From NCBI GenBank assembly GCA_030762935.1, contig CM060900.1, positions 285,204,284-285,268,283 on the forward strand: 64,000 nucleotides of DNA. The letters run 5' to 3'. The DNA is from Hymenopus coronatus. Taxonomy: Eukaryota > Arthropoda > Insecta > Mantodea > Hymenopodidae. Positions within the stretch are counted from its first letter, which is position 1, and the number at the start of each line of letters is the position of its first letter. A program made the translations under genes and the position numbers. The notes under the pieces are model-generated. The model was not told the origin of the DNA. It worked only from the letters and a program-made list of their open reading frames with translations, and made no database searches. Shown here in pieces: positions 44,690 through 55,365 of the stretch.

Positions 44690-47420
44690 GACAATGTGGA
44701 CTTCGTGTAAATATGTCAGCAAGCGATGACGAAGTGTTTTGACGGTGCCAAACTGAGACATAGCGCTTTGACGTTATACTGTGGTGATATCTCTTCCCTT
44801 CAGTAGAAATGATATCTTTTACCACTTTTTAGGTTCTTATGTTCCAGAATTTGGGAATATCTAGCAACTTAAAAATAATGCTCATACCTAGGATATTTGG
44901 ACCTGATGTATGGAATGACAGATTTTCTTCCAGAAGATGAGGGTAAATAGTACATATAGTAGGGTCCTCTAAAAGATCTGTCGGTAAATGAGAAAAAACC
45001 TCCGTTTTCTTCTAAAATGACGTACTAGAGTTTGGCATAAATCACCATAACAGACTAGCGGGAACCACATAAGCCTGGGATTGATCGCAGAATCGCTATC
45101 AGAAGCAATGCCCTGCATTTGTGATTGATAGCAAATATGCCTAGTCTTCGTTTTATGTTCATAATTATGTTCAAATCCTATTAACGTAGCCCATCCAAAA
45201 TGATAGAAAATACTCAGTTCAATCCGTTGTGCGATGTTTTCAGGTGACACTAGAACTTATGATATATGCCCAACTTTCGACGATATGAATGAATTTGCAT
45301 TTCAGATTTCTGCAGGAGATTAAGAAATTTATCGATTACGGAATATTAACAACATTGCAAGGGAAAATACTGCCACGACCTGTGTCGTCGTAGGGTTCTC
45401 AGCTTCCAACGAGGGTCACGTTATCTTGACCACCAAGATGACGCGTCCTTCTCCGGAAGCTAACAACACCTAAAATTAAAATGGAATGTCTCTTGCAGAG
45501 AATTTTCACCGTGTCAGCGATGGGTACATCATTCACATAGAATCTAAAACTCCAATTTCCAAGAGGCAACAATTTGATTCTTAAAAATAATACGAGCCGT
45601 TGAAGCCATGGCATAGCTTTGATGCACATGCGTCAAACATTTGAGAGGTTGTGAGCTGCAAAGGTGGTATGTCATCTTCATACCTGAATGTGGTGAACAA
45701 GATACTAGGAGAAAAATAGATCATGAACTTACCCTGCAGCAGGCGAATCAGTGATTTAGTATACATATGGAATGCATCAGCATTGAGAGCTGATAATACT
45801 GTAAAATTCCACTTCTGAATGGAAATTGTATAGTAGAGAATTCATTAATCTGACCCGTGCATGTTTTTCAGCATACAAAAATGAGATGTCAAATAGAAGC
45901 TCTTTTTAAACTCCAACTTTTTCCCAAAAATGGTCGATATTGTCAATCGCTCGATGAAATAACGAGTAAATACTAGCAGTCTCGTAGGAATGAGCAAAAA
46001 AAAAAAAATGTCATATCAGGAAGGTATTCCTAACTTCCAGTGACCAGATTTCTAGATGTATCTAATTTTTTCTCTTTTTAGATTTTGGATAGTGTTTAAC
46101 GCCCGTCTCTTTTTCGATAATCTTTACACCAATTCGATTCCTTAATAGTTTAGCAAATATCTTTATAATGAGGTTTTAAGAACGTAAGAGACTCATGAAA
46201 AGTGTTTGTTAGAAAATGTTTTGGGAATTATCACAATAGCACCTTCTTTAAATTCCAGTGGATCACTCAACCCTTTCAATAATTGATCATAAAGACGGGA
46301 AGCAACAGCTGAATGAATTTTCAGTAGAATTTTTAAAACTCCTATCCATTACCATGCATACTAAAAGCCAATTTTGAGCTACCAGTCTTTAATGTAAATA
46401 ACACCGCCTCAGGGATTATGCACTGGTAAGTGTGCTGTTTTCCTTCTCTGAAACTAGTACACCGACATGCTCGAAAAGGGTGCATTAAGCACAGCAGCCA
46501 TAATGATAAATTATGTATAAAGAAAAAACACATCGCCTGCAAGAAGTAAGTAATACGCACCTAGGAGGTACCAAGTTGGTCATATAACGTGGGATACCTC
46601 TGTAGCCATATGATACAGAACCCTTGTTTAGGTTTTAGTGATTTAACGGGTACAGAAGCGTATCTTATCACCGAATATAAGACGGAAGGCAAAACTTATT
46701 TGACATTTTGAATCTACTTTCCAACTATTTAGAATTCTGACGCCTTTATACTATGAGCTGCTGTGACAGCTGCTGAGACAAATTGTAAAAATGCTTTCAT
46801 TCCTGGGATTTAGGATAACCAGCAGTTTCGAAAAAGGAGCGAATGGTAGGTTAATCACTTCTGACCTATTTTTGTAATTCCGCCCGCGTGCTGAAACTCA
46901 CACAAACTACGAGTTATCTCCCAGCGTGAAGGCACATTTCTGTTATTGCGGTGTTCAGAAAGCAACGATGCGTTCAGTTTCGAATAGTTTTTCCATGTGT
47001 TGGGATTCTTAATCAACTGCCATCTTAATCAGCAGTGTTTGGTGATCACTAATGGTTGCAGGGCTCACTACAGTGTTTAAAACCTTGCTGTGATTCTGAT
47101 GATCCACATAAAAGCTGTCAGTTCGAAACACAGAGATACCTATATGAATTCTAAATTGCATTGTAAGACCAAGAAAATGTCTCAATTCTCTAGGAGCTGT
47201 AATTCAGTAAGCAAGGTTTTAAGTTTGGTAGAGGGTCCCGTAGAATTAGTCCAATGTGACGCTTTCAGGAGATTTGTGCCTTTTCTTCTTGTAATTGTGG
47301 CCCCTGTCTTTATTATTAGTGGCCGGCGATGTGAATGGCATTGAGTCACGGTCCTCCGTTTGTTCCGTAACGTATATGTTACTGCTTCCATTGGATCATC
47401 GCCCCAACTGTTGGTCAAAA
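44690..47420 (-). pseudogene. L1/Tx1-like non-LTR ORF2 relic (endonuclease and RT), antisense
   Basis: Reading minus from about 47420 there are decayed endonuclease C-terminal segments (FRTDSFYVDHQN and ISDHQTLLIK near 47080, with the SDH motif). Then come an EFYKKF-like stretch and LLLPVF (about 46340), EFKEGAIVIIPK (about 46250), PHYKDIC and RNRIGVK (about 46150). The RT core follows (SLIRLLQGKF and RYEDDI at 45766-45660, where YADDI is expected). The tail HRLLTYLHEVHIVYYTN lies at 44730. Frameshifts and stops are abundant, and the catalytic motif has Ala changed to Glu. The order fits L1/Tx1-superfamily ORF2. The assignment rests on short degenerate matches, so the clade is uncertain. Confidence 0.55.
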
Positions 47421-47584
47421 TGGTCTAATTTGCAGACGCATACACAGACGTACCTGCTCAGCAGGTTAAAATTATATTGGTAATACTGTAGTATTAATGC
47501 CTTAATAAGGGTACTGATTTAACTGTCAGGACAGGCTGGGTGAGGGGGGGGGGGGTCGACGACCACAAATCTTTTGGGGGATTG

Positions 47585-47765
47585 AATGCGACACCGGCAT
47601 GTTCTCACACTTGCCCAACAGTTAGAGCATCCGCACGGAGAGCGTGGAAAACGTGTTCAAGTCCCAGCTGTGGCTGTGGCATTTCGTTTTTCAGCTGGTC
47701 TAACAGTAAAAAATCATGCCCTTAATAGGGCATACTTCCCAGTGTGCCAACGATGTGAATATTAT
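47585..47765 (+). repeat. tRNA-derived SINE family A copy
   Basis: GCGACACCGGCATGTTCTCA, AACAGTTAGAGCATCCGCAC, B-box-like GTTCAAGTCCCAGC and the tail TTTTTCAGCTGGTCTAACAG with AATAGGGCAT. Preceded by a G-run (47546-47554). Confidence 0.7.
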
Positions 47766-47807
47766 TTTGATACTGAGAACGTTCGAAGAAAGAAAGAGTC
47801 GTTGGTT

Positions 47808-47975
47808 CATTGAATGTCATTCCTGTATTTTGTCACAGTAGCTCAATGGTTAAAGGAACAACACGGAGAAGGAGAGAACCGTGTTCTCATCGCAGCAGTT
47901 GCATTGAGTTTTTCAAGTAATACTTGCAGCATAACACATACCCTTGGTAGGGCGTTTAAAACGGCATTGCTAACA
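47808..47975 (+). repeat. tRNA-derived SINE family A copy (second of a tandem pair)
   Basis: CACAGTAGCTCAATGGTTAA, a decayed B-box (GTTCTCATCGCAGC) and the tail CCCTTGGTAGGGCG. Its head starts about 220 bp after the previous one. Confidence 0.65.
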
Positions 47976-47994
47976 TAGTACAGTAAGTATGCTA

Positions 47995-48902
47995 CAAAAC
48001 TTGGCCATCAGGCGCACGGCCCGTCGCCCGGCCACGTTCTGTACACTTGGCTGGCAGTCACACATGCGTAGACGTGAAATAAAATCTCAAATCAATTAAC
48101 AATTATCAGAATAAACACAAAACATATACTATCACAGTATTGTATCCGTTTATTGCCTCCCACACCCCTATTTTTTTGATCATGCAAAGAGGTTTCATGA
48201 ACGAAAATGGGTTTGTCTGTAGCATAATATCTGTTGTGTTGTAATGCCACATGACCATAAAAAAGAAACCATGCTTCGTCACGGTACAGTATTAATCGTG
48301 GGTCGATTGTTTTACGTTAACATTCCTCAAAATCCAGTTACAGAAATTTACCCAACTCTGGTGATCACGTAATAGAAATTCCTGAACAACATTAACCTTG
48401 TATGGTTTGAGTTTTAAAAGTTTTGTTGCTTTCCATACTGAAGCTTTCGAAATGTCAGTTTCTTGTGCAAGGCGCATAAGAGATTTTCGAGGTGACCGTT
48501 CTAACCTCTTTCCGATTTTGTCTAATTTCTGCTCCGTAAACACCGCGTTTAGCGTTCTTTTGCTATCACAAATGGATCCCGTCTTCCTGAATTTATTTAC
48601 AAGCAAACAAACAGCCTCTCTACTCGGAAAACGCACGCCAGGAAATTTACTTTCAAATTGCCTTACAACTTCCCTACAAGATGATGTAAACACATAACTA
48701 TCGTACATAAACACCCTTTTGATACTGTATACTCCATTTTGAAAGCACTTCAAGCAAAACTAAACACTTCCTAACACTCCAAATGCTATTCACATGTGAA
48801 CTGGACTAGAACAGAAGAAAGAATGCCGCACGTGTGACGACAGAACGCAGGGAAAGACAGTGAAGATCACACAGGCCGTACTGCTGGCGGCCAAGTTTTT
48901 TT
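47995..48902 (-). mobile_element. mariner-like element, internally deleted (908 bp)
   Basis: TA duplications lie at 47993-47994 and 48903-48904. Inverted ends are CAAAACTTGGCCATCAGG and, from the right, AAAAAACTTGGCCGCCAG. The transposase on the minus strand stops before the C-terminal catalytic part, so about 0.4 kb of a normal 1.3-kb element is missing. It sits inside SINE family A-type repeat DNA. Confidence 0.8.
48130..48753 (-). pseudogene. mariner-like transposase, N-terminal two thirds
   Basis: The frame from Met 48753 runs 153 codons to a stop at 48292. It contains paired-type helix-turn-helix segments (FPSREAVCLLVNKFRKTGSI, and LMRLAQETDISKASVWKATK) and QEFLLRDHQSWVNFCNWILR, typical of a mariner lineage common in arthropods. 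Past the TGA the same frame continues with DXYCTVTKHGFF (family DEAWF region, first catalytic Asp/Glu block altered), MKPLCMIKK and IGVW, to about 48130. The C-terminal catalytic portion is missing. Confidence 0.75.
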
Positions 48903-48904
48903 TA

Positions 48905-48985
48905 ACAAACGTACTGTATTAAAATTGCCCAATAGTTGGCATAGCATGTGAACACTACCCGGGTACTGAGTACTTACAATATTTA
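48905..48985 (+). repeat. SINE-linked unit split by the I-clade insertion
   Basis: AATTGCCCAATAGTTGGCAT and CTACCCGGGTACTGAGTACT match 11095-11150 (TTTGCCCAATAGTTGGCATA, TACCCGGCCAGTAAGTGCTT). The match resumes on the far side of the retrotransposon at 54933. Confidence 0.7.
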
Positions 48986-49020
48986 GCAGCAGCAGCAGCA
49001 GCAGCAGTAGCAGTAGCAGT
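48986..49020 (-). repeat. (CTG)n 3' tail of the I-clade element
   Basis: On the minus strand the 3' UTR ends GCCATACTGCTACTGC then CTG repeats. I-clade elements commonly end in short trinucleotide repeats instead of poly(A). Confidence 0.85.
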
Positions 49021-49233
49021 ATGGCTTTAGGGCGCAAAACTGCATTGGTTATTAGCGTCCTAGAGTAGTTAAAAGAGCCAAAAGTTAAAAGGCATAAAAA
49101 CCACTAAAACAGAATTATCACTCAAGGGTTAAAACTTGACAGAGAATAAAAAGGCTACCTAAGCCAGATTAAAAACAAAGTACTAAAAAAAAAAACAAAA
49201 CAAGTCGGGAAAGGATAAAACCAAGATAAAAAT

Positions 49234-52200
49234 TTAAACCCTACTGTACATCCCGCAGCGGCGGAGAAAATTAAAAAGTCCGGCACAAGATACAGGATTG
49301 TCGCCGTGAAGGGTGGGGATGTCAGTAGGCAGACATAGGGACGCACGCAGCACAGTATAAAGGTGGCACTCCAATAAAAAATGACTCACCGTCAAAGGCT
49401 CGTTACACGAAGCACATTGCGGTGCGGCTTCCCCACGTAAAAGGTACTCATGGCTAAAACGGCAGTGTCCAATACGCAGTCGCGCTAAAATCACTTCATC
49501 GCGGCGAGATGCACGCGAAGAAGTAGTCCAGGGGACAGGAAGGGACTTGACCTGTCTGAGTTTGTTCCCACGCACCCCGGACCATTCCGCGAACCAACGC
49601 GAAAGAATGGCCCGGCGCAGGAGGACACGAGCATTATTGGGAGGAACAGTGGAGCTAAAAGCAGTGGGATTTAAAATCGCAGACTTGGCAGCTGCGTCCG
49701 CTTGCTCATTCCCGCTCACACCTACGTGACCAGGAACACAAACAAACGACACGCTGACGCCAGCATCAGCGAGCGAATGCAGGCGATCCTGAATACGCTG
49801 TATCAAAGGATGGTATGGATACAGCTCACGCAGGTCCTGTAGTGCACTGAGGGAATCGCTACACACAACAAACTGCCTAAAATCCTGTCCCCGAATAAAA
49901 ACAAGAGCTTGATAAATACTGAAAAGTTCGGCGGTAAAAATTGAACACTGCCCCAATAGGCGAAACGCGTAACTCCGCGAATTAAAAACAAACGCACATC
50001 CCACACCACGGTCATCCTTTGAACCATCCGTGAAAATAAAACAATGGTTGGGAAACTGGGCCTGCAACTCTAAAAAAGCGGAGCGGAAGGCCTAGGGTGG
50101 AGTAACTGATTTCGTCATGGATGCCAACCGTAGGTGGACCGGGGTGTCGCAGCGTAACCAAGGAGGGGATGAACATTCCCCCAGTGACAGCAGAGCCGGT
50201 AGCTGAACATCCAACATGCGAAGCAATTCACGAAAGCGAACCCCGGCAGGAAGCAAGGCCAGCGCACTAACAGCATATTGACGGTCAAGAGACTCGTCAA
50301 AGAATAGCTTGAAAGACGGGTGTTCCGGCATTGCATGGAGGCGGAGGGCATAGCTGCAAAGGACCTCACGCCTATAGCACAGCGGAGGTTCAGCAGCCTC
50401 AGCAGACAAACTAATAACTGGGCTCGTCGGAAACGCACCCAGTGCCAGGCGAATCCCTCGATGGTGAACGGGGTTTAAACGACTTAAAATTGAACGACAT
50501 GCCGAAGAGTACACAATGCACCCGTAATGAAGCTTAGAGCGAACAAGCGAACGATATGGCTGTAATAGTACAGTGCGATCTGCTCCCCAGGATGTGCCAC
50601 ATAAAACACGTAAAATATTAAGTGCTCGATCACATCGAGCCCTCGACGAAGAAATATGAGACGACCAGCTAAGCTTCCTGTCAAACACTAGGCCAAGAAA
50701 CTTCACAGTTTCGGCGAAGGGCAGCGGTACCGGCCCAAGGTGTAGGGAAGGCGCCGCGTAACGTTTCCGACGCCAGAAGTTGACACAAACGGTTTTCTCG
50801 TCAGAAAAACGAAAACCATTCGCAACGCTCCAACTGTGCAGACGGTCGAGACAGGCCTGAAGGCGACCCTCCATAAGGCATGTGCTTCGAGAGCTGCAAT
50901 AAATTGCAAAGTCGTCAACAAATAAGGATGAGGAAATTCCAGCAGGAAGGCAATCAGCGATAGGATTGATGGCGATGGAAAAGAGGGTGCAACTGAGAAC
51001 CGAACCTTGAGGTACTCCATTCTCCTGACTAAATACGCGGGAGCAAACAGAACCAACACGTACACAAAATACCCGCTTCTCCATAAACTCGCGGAGGAAC
51101 ACTGGAAGGCGGCCACGGCAGCCCCACTTATGCAACGTACGCATTAAGCCAGCGCTCCAGCAGGTGTCATATGCTTTCTCGAGATCGAAAAATATGGCCA
51201 CAATTTGGCACTTGCGCAGAAATCCATTCAGGATATGAGTCGAGAGGGAGACTAGGTGGTCAGTCGAAGAGCGGTATCGGCGAAAGCCGCACTGGATATT
51301 GCAGAGGAGTTTCTCAGACTCGAGCCACCATCGTAACCGCCCATTGATCATGCGCTCCATCACCTTGCAAACTGCACTGGTGAGGGAGATAGGACGGTAA
51401 CTGGAAGGAAGTCAACGATCCTTTCCCGGTTTTAAAATGGGAACAACCGTGGCTTTACGCCAAGCTGCAGGAAACACACCCTCTTGCCAAACACGGTTAT
51501 ATAGGCTCAGGAGATAGAGTTTACCATCAGAAGAGAGGTCCTGCAGCATGGCAATGTGGATACCATCGGGTCCTGGAGCGGAATGCCGAGAAGATGCTAG
51601 TGAGGCATCCAGCACCCGCATGCTAAATGATGTGTTATAGCACTCAGTGTCGGAGGACCGGAAAGACAGACTCCGAGACTCCACCTCCGTCTTAATGGCA
51701 CGGAACGCTGGGTGATAATTGGCGGAACTGGACACACTTGCGAATGTGCTGCCTAAGACGTCTGACACAGCAACCGGATCAACTATGGTGTCGGTGCCCA
51801 CGAGTAGCCCCGGTATGGAGGTACCAGTCTGCTTACCGGCAACACGGCGGAGCTTCTCCCACACAACGGATGAAGGTGTTGTGCGGTTAAAGGTAGATAC
51901 AAACGAATTCCATGAAGACCTTTTGCTATCTTGAATAATTCGGCGCGCCCGTGCGCGTTTTTGTTTAAAAAAGATCAAGTGCTCCAGCGTAGGGTGATGG
52001 CGAAATACCCTAAGAGCCCTCCTACGAGCACGAATGGCATCGCGGCACTCAGCAGTCCACCAAGGGACCGGTAAGCGTTTAGGTCGGGAAGATGTACGGG
52101 GCATGGTTTGCTTTGCGGCAGAGAGTATAACATAGTTAAAGTGCTCAAGCATATGGTCAACCGTGTGGAACTGACGGTCGCCAAACACAGCCAGAGAGGA

Positions 52201-52873
52201 AAAGAGCGCCCAGTTAGACTTAGACAGCTGCCAAGTGCTAGCACGCGATGAGGAAATGTGGTGTGAAAACATGGTGAGGACACAAGGAAAATGATCGCTG
52301 GAATGAGTGTCAGATACTATGTTCCATTGAACAACAGAAAGGTCCAGGTGGGAAAGCGTGGCAGAAGAATCGGAAATGAAAGTAGCATCACCGGTGTTCA
52401 GAACACAGAGACTATTTTGATCGAAAAGATGAGCAAGAACGTCCCCCGCGCGCAGGCCCTAGGAGAACCCCATAGGGGATGGTGGGCATTAAAAACACCC
52501 AGCAGAAGAAAAGGTGCTGGGAGCTGTGACAAGAGATGGAGCATGTCAGCGGCGCAGACGATAGATGAAGGTGGAACGTAGTCATTACATACGGTAAAGC
52601 AGAAACCAGAAAGGCTAAGGTAGTAGTAAGCGAGACTGGCTGACCGCAGATGTCATTGCACGTGAGGATCATAACACCCCCATGAGCAGGAGAGCCCTCC
52701 TCCGGTGTAACGTCAAACCGCATGGGAAGGAATTGGTGCAGGGCAAATGCATCATGGGGGCGAAGCTTTGTCTCCTGCAAACACAGAATCAGAGGGTTAT
52801 AGGACCGTAGTAACAGCTGCAATTCGGCCCTATGGGTACGGACACTGCGGATATTCCACGTCAGGAGAGCCAT
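49234..52873 (-). pseudogene. I-clade ORF2: apurinic-like endonuclease, reverse transcriptase, RNase H
   Basis: The start is ATG at 52873. The endonuclease opens with TWNIRSV (Asn7) and CLQETKL (Glu34). Its catalytic GDFN motif reads GVFNAHH, losing the Asp, and frameshifts lie between about 52620 and 52430. SSDHFP is intact near 52290. The frame then runs from 52272, with TGA at 51411-51413. RT (51363-50092) has FFDLEKAYD (Asp60 of that frame), NGVPQGS (115-121) and FVDD (148-151). A TAG at about 50092 precedes RNase H (50067-49234) with all expected residues: FTDGS (D14), TAEL (E47), CSDS (D71), GHVGVSGNEQADAA (H114, D124). ORF2 carries out target nicking and RNA copying. The copy is inactive but young-looking. 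Confidence 0.9.
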
Positions 52874-52967
52874 GGGGCACAGTTAGAGGCGTGAAAGCTT
52901 ACCAAATAATCATAATATGAGTTTGCAGCTGGGATGCAAACGAAGGGTAGAAACGAAGTAGATGGAG

Positions 52968-54114
52968 TTAAGGTGGGCGTTTCTTGTGCTTTGCACTCTT
53001 TGGACCCACAAGAGTATAGCCACCTTCGTCGGCGCTATCCGCTGATGTTCGGGATGCGGAAGATCCCCTACGGCTCGTAGAACGAGAACGGGATTTGGAA
53101 GGTTTATCAGTGGCCTTGAGTTTCTTGCGACTGCGCTCATGAGGAGCAGCGACAGATGGTGTCGGTCTCACTAGCGGCTTACGTGCAGGTTCGGGAGAAA
53201 TAGAACTTGTGGCAGTGGATGGTGTGAATGTTGAAGACTGCGAGGTTGTTGTGGTCGGCGTCTGTTCTGTTTGAGTACACGCGTCGGCTACAGGCACGGT
53301 TTGTAGTGCCACTGAGGAAACAGGAGTGCGGCGGAGCGCTGAGGCATAGCCTGAGATGGTCGCAGGCTGCAGATTTTGGAAGCGACGCCTGGCTTCCGGA
53401 AAAGTCAGGCGTTCCTTAACTCGCAGCTCCTGGATGGCCTTTTCCTCGAGAAAACGTGGACATTGCCGGGAGCTAGATGGATGCTTCCCTGTACAATGGA
53501 CGCAACAAGGGTCTCGAGCACAAGCAGTTTCTCCGTGGGCAGCTTGTCCGCAACGTTCACAGGTAGCGTCGAAGGTGCACCAAGTTTGCGTGTGACCGAA
53601 CCGTTGGCACCGAAAACAGCGCATTGGGTTTGGTACATATGGTCGCACAGAGACGCGTCCATATCCACAATATAGGGTATCGGGTATTGTGGTGCCCTTA
53701 AAAGTCAGAAATACCGTACGCAGTGCCACTGATTCACCATCTCGTTTGCCGAGCAGACGGTACGCTTGGCATACATCCAGGTCAGATAAATTAGTGACTA
53801 TATCTGCTTCGGAAATACCGTCTAAACAAGAGACGCCTCTACAGGTGTTCAAAGTCTTGTGGGGGGGGGGCACCTTTATGGGGTAGGAACCCAACAAGCT
53901 GGCCTTCAGGAGTTTCTTGGACTGGTCTTCCGTCTTCGTTTCAATCAAAAGCATACCCGTCTCGCGTTCGGGTGGCATTGGTCACTTTACCGCATATCCT
54001 GTCAATCTCGCGTTGTATGTAAAACGGACTGATATCTCGCATAGTTTTCTTTTCACATGCCAAGGTCACAACTATAAAGCGGTCAAAAGAAGAGGTTTTG
54101 CGCGGAGATAGCAT
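52968..54114 (-). pseudogene. I-clade ORF1 (gag-like nucleic-acid-binding protein), one frameshift
   Basis: The likely start is ATG at 54114 (MLSPRKTSSFDRF), since the early part shows family-like content (TMRDISPFYIQREIDRI). A single-base frameshift near 53955 moves the frame; the rest (336 codons from 53978) is open to the stop at 52968. Three CCHC knuckles lie in the middle: CFRCQRFGHTQTWC, CERCGQAAHGETAC and CVHCTGKHPSSSRQC. The C-terminus is Ser/Thr-, Arg- and Lys-rich and disordered in composition. In I-clade elements ORF1 packages the transposon RNA. ORF2 starts about 95 bp downstream, the compact arrangement usual in these elements. Confidence 0.85.
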
Positions 54115-54920
54115 TATGGATAGACCCCCTTCCGGAACCGTCGGCGTCAGCCTGCCATCCGGGGGTAGAGAGAAAAGAAACCAAAATACTTTCCGGTCTG
54201 TGCCGCCTGGTAGACCCCTACCAGACCGATCTCAAGGAATACCTCAGAAGGAGTTACCCTCCAGCCACCACTGCTGGTCCATACGGGTAAGCCCTTCACC
54301 ATGTACAACCCGGCTTTAAGCCCCTACCACAGGTATAACCACCTGTGGCTCCCCACTTTAGGCCATGCTGCGTAATAAAGCAGACATGGATTCAGGGGAC
54401 TTGTGTTTGATTACACCGGGTTTTCCGTTAGCGGTAACACGACCAGTCCGTAATTCTAACCCAACGAGCAGCGCTCGTCGGGAAATAAAAACGGACCGGG
54501 CCCCCAAGGAAGCTACGTGGGTGTACATAACGGTATGGACGGGCTCCGCACCTAAGGCTTACACATAGGGGCAGTAGGAAGGGTCCACTCAACCTTCACG
54601 CCTGAGACCCCCGAAGCACACATGTTGGAAGCCGCGCTGGAACCGTGGGACAGGAACCACGGAGATAGAATAAAGATCCCTGTGGGTGAGGCAGGAGTTA
54701 ATACATCTAAAGCCTTAATACTAACATGTAAAGAATAAGCCTAGAAGGGGAAGAAGATGAGGCGAGTAAATTCGCTCTCACAAAACAAACAAATATGCAC
54801 AAAAACACAAAACGTGGCTCAGTTGGTGGCGATGATGATGATGATGATGAGATGGCGGCGAGTGGCTCGGGAACCCCCGGGTGCGCCAAACCCATACCTA
54901 CCGTAGTTGGCCCTGGGGGG
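54115..54920 (-). other. 5' UTR of the I-clade element
   Basis: About 806 bp of GC-rich sequence between the 5' end (CCCCCCAGGGCCAACTACGG on minus) and the ORF1 start. It has a (CAT)n run at about 54831-54851 and no long ORF. An internal promoter would be expected here in this family, but I see no defined motif. Confidence 0.7.
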
Positions 54921-54932
54921 TTACAATATTTA

Positions 54933-55155
54933 ATTTGCAATTAAAGTGTTATCATAATTTAGGAGACATATTGGTTGACCAGTGAAAAAGAACAAAAAAC
55001 TCAGTGGTAAATTTGAATGTCATACTGGCATGATATCACAGTAGCTCAATGGTTACAGCAAAGGCACTGAAAGCGGGAGAACCATGTTTAAATCCTGGCT
55101 GTGGCATTGATTTTTCAGCTAGCTCCAGCAGTAATATACGAAGTTAGCCTGTTTA
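54933..55155 (+). repeat. tRNA-derived SINE family A copy with its upstream unit
   Basis: The stretch 54933-55010 continues the unit broken at 48985 by the I-clade insertion. A SINE head follows: GTCATACTGGCATGATATCA, CAGTAGCTCAATGGTTACAG, B-box-like GTTTAAATCCTGG and the tail TTTTTCAGCTAGCTCCAGCA. Confidence 0.75.
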
Positions 55156-55365
55156 AATAATCTCATGACGGTAGAACCCGTGTGGTTCCTTGGTCTGCCA
55201 ACCCTATCGCCTCACGCCCACGTATGCATGGCAGAGATGGGCGAGTTAAGTCAATGTTGGATTTTCTTTCAAGGTTACTTCCTTAATACCTACTAAATAT
55301 TTGCTACTCCTTATCGGTACTGTACATTGAAATATTTCAATATACAAGCATTTGTCTTCTACTTA

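Larger units (their letters stand above)
48986..54920 (-). mobile_element. I-clade non-LTR retrotransposon, full length with target duplication
   Basis: A 12-bp duplication TTACAATATTTA flanks the element (48974-48985 and 54921-54932). On the minus strand it has a GC-rich 5' UTR (54920-54115), gag-like ORF1 with three zinc knuckles, ORF2 with endonuclease, RT and RNase H, and a 3' UTR ending in (CTG)n (48986-49020). EN-RT-RNase H plus CCHC gag and a trinucleotide tail fit the I clade. Damage is limited: a one-base frameshift in ORF1, a damaged endonuclease section and two stops in ORF2. At 5,935 bp it is the best-preserved element in the window. Confidence 0.92.

Noticed and set aside
47310..47345. 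Plus-strand endonuclease-like GDVN motif
   Set aside because: The surrounding similarity (SDH region and RT motifs) is on the minus strand; the plus frame has no other endonuclease motif.
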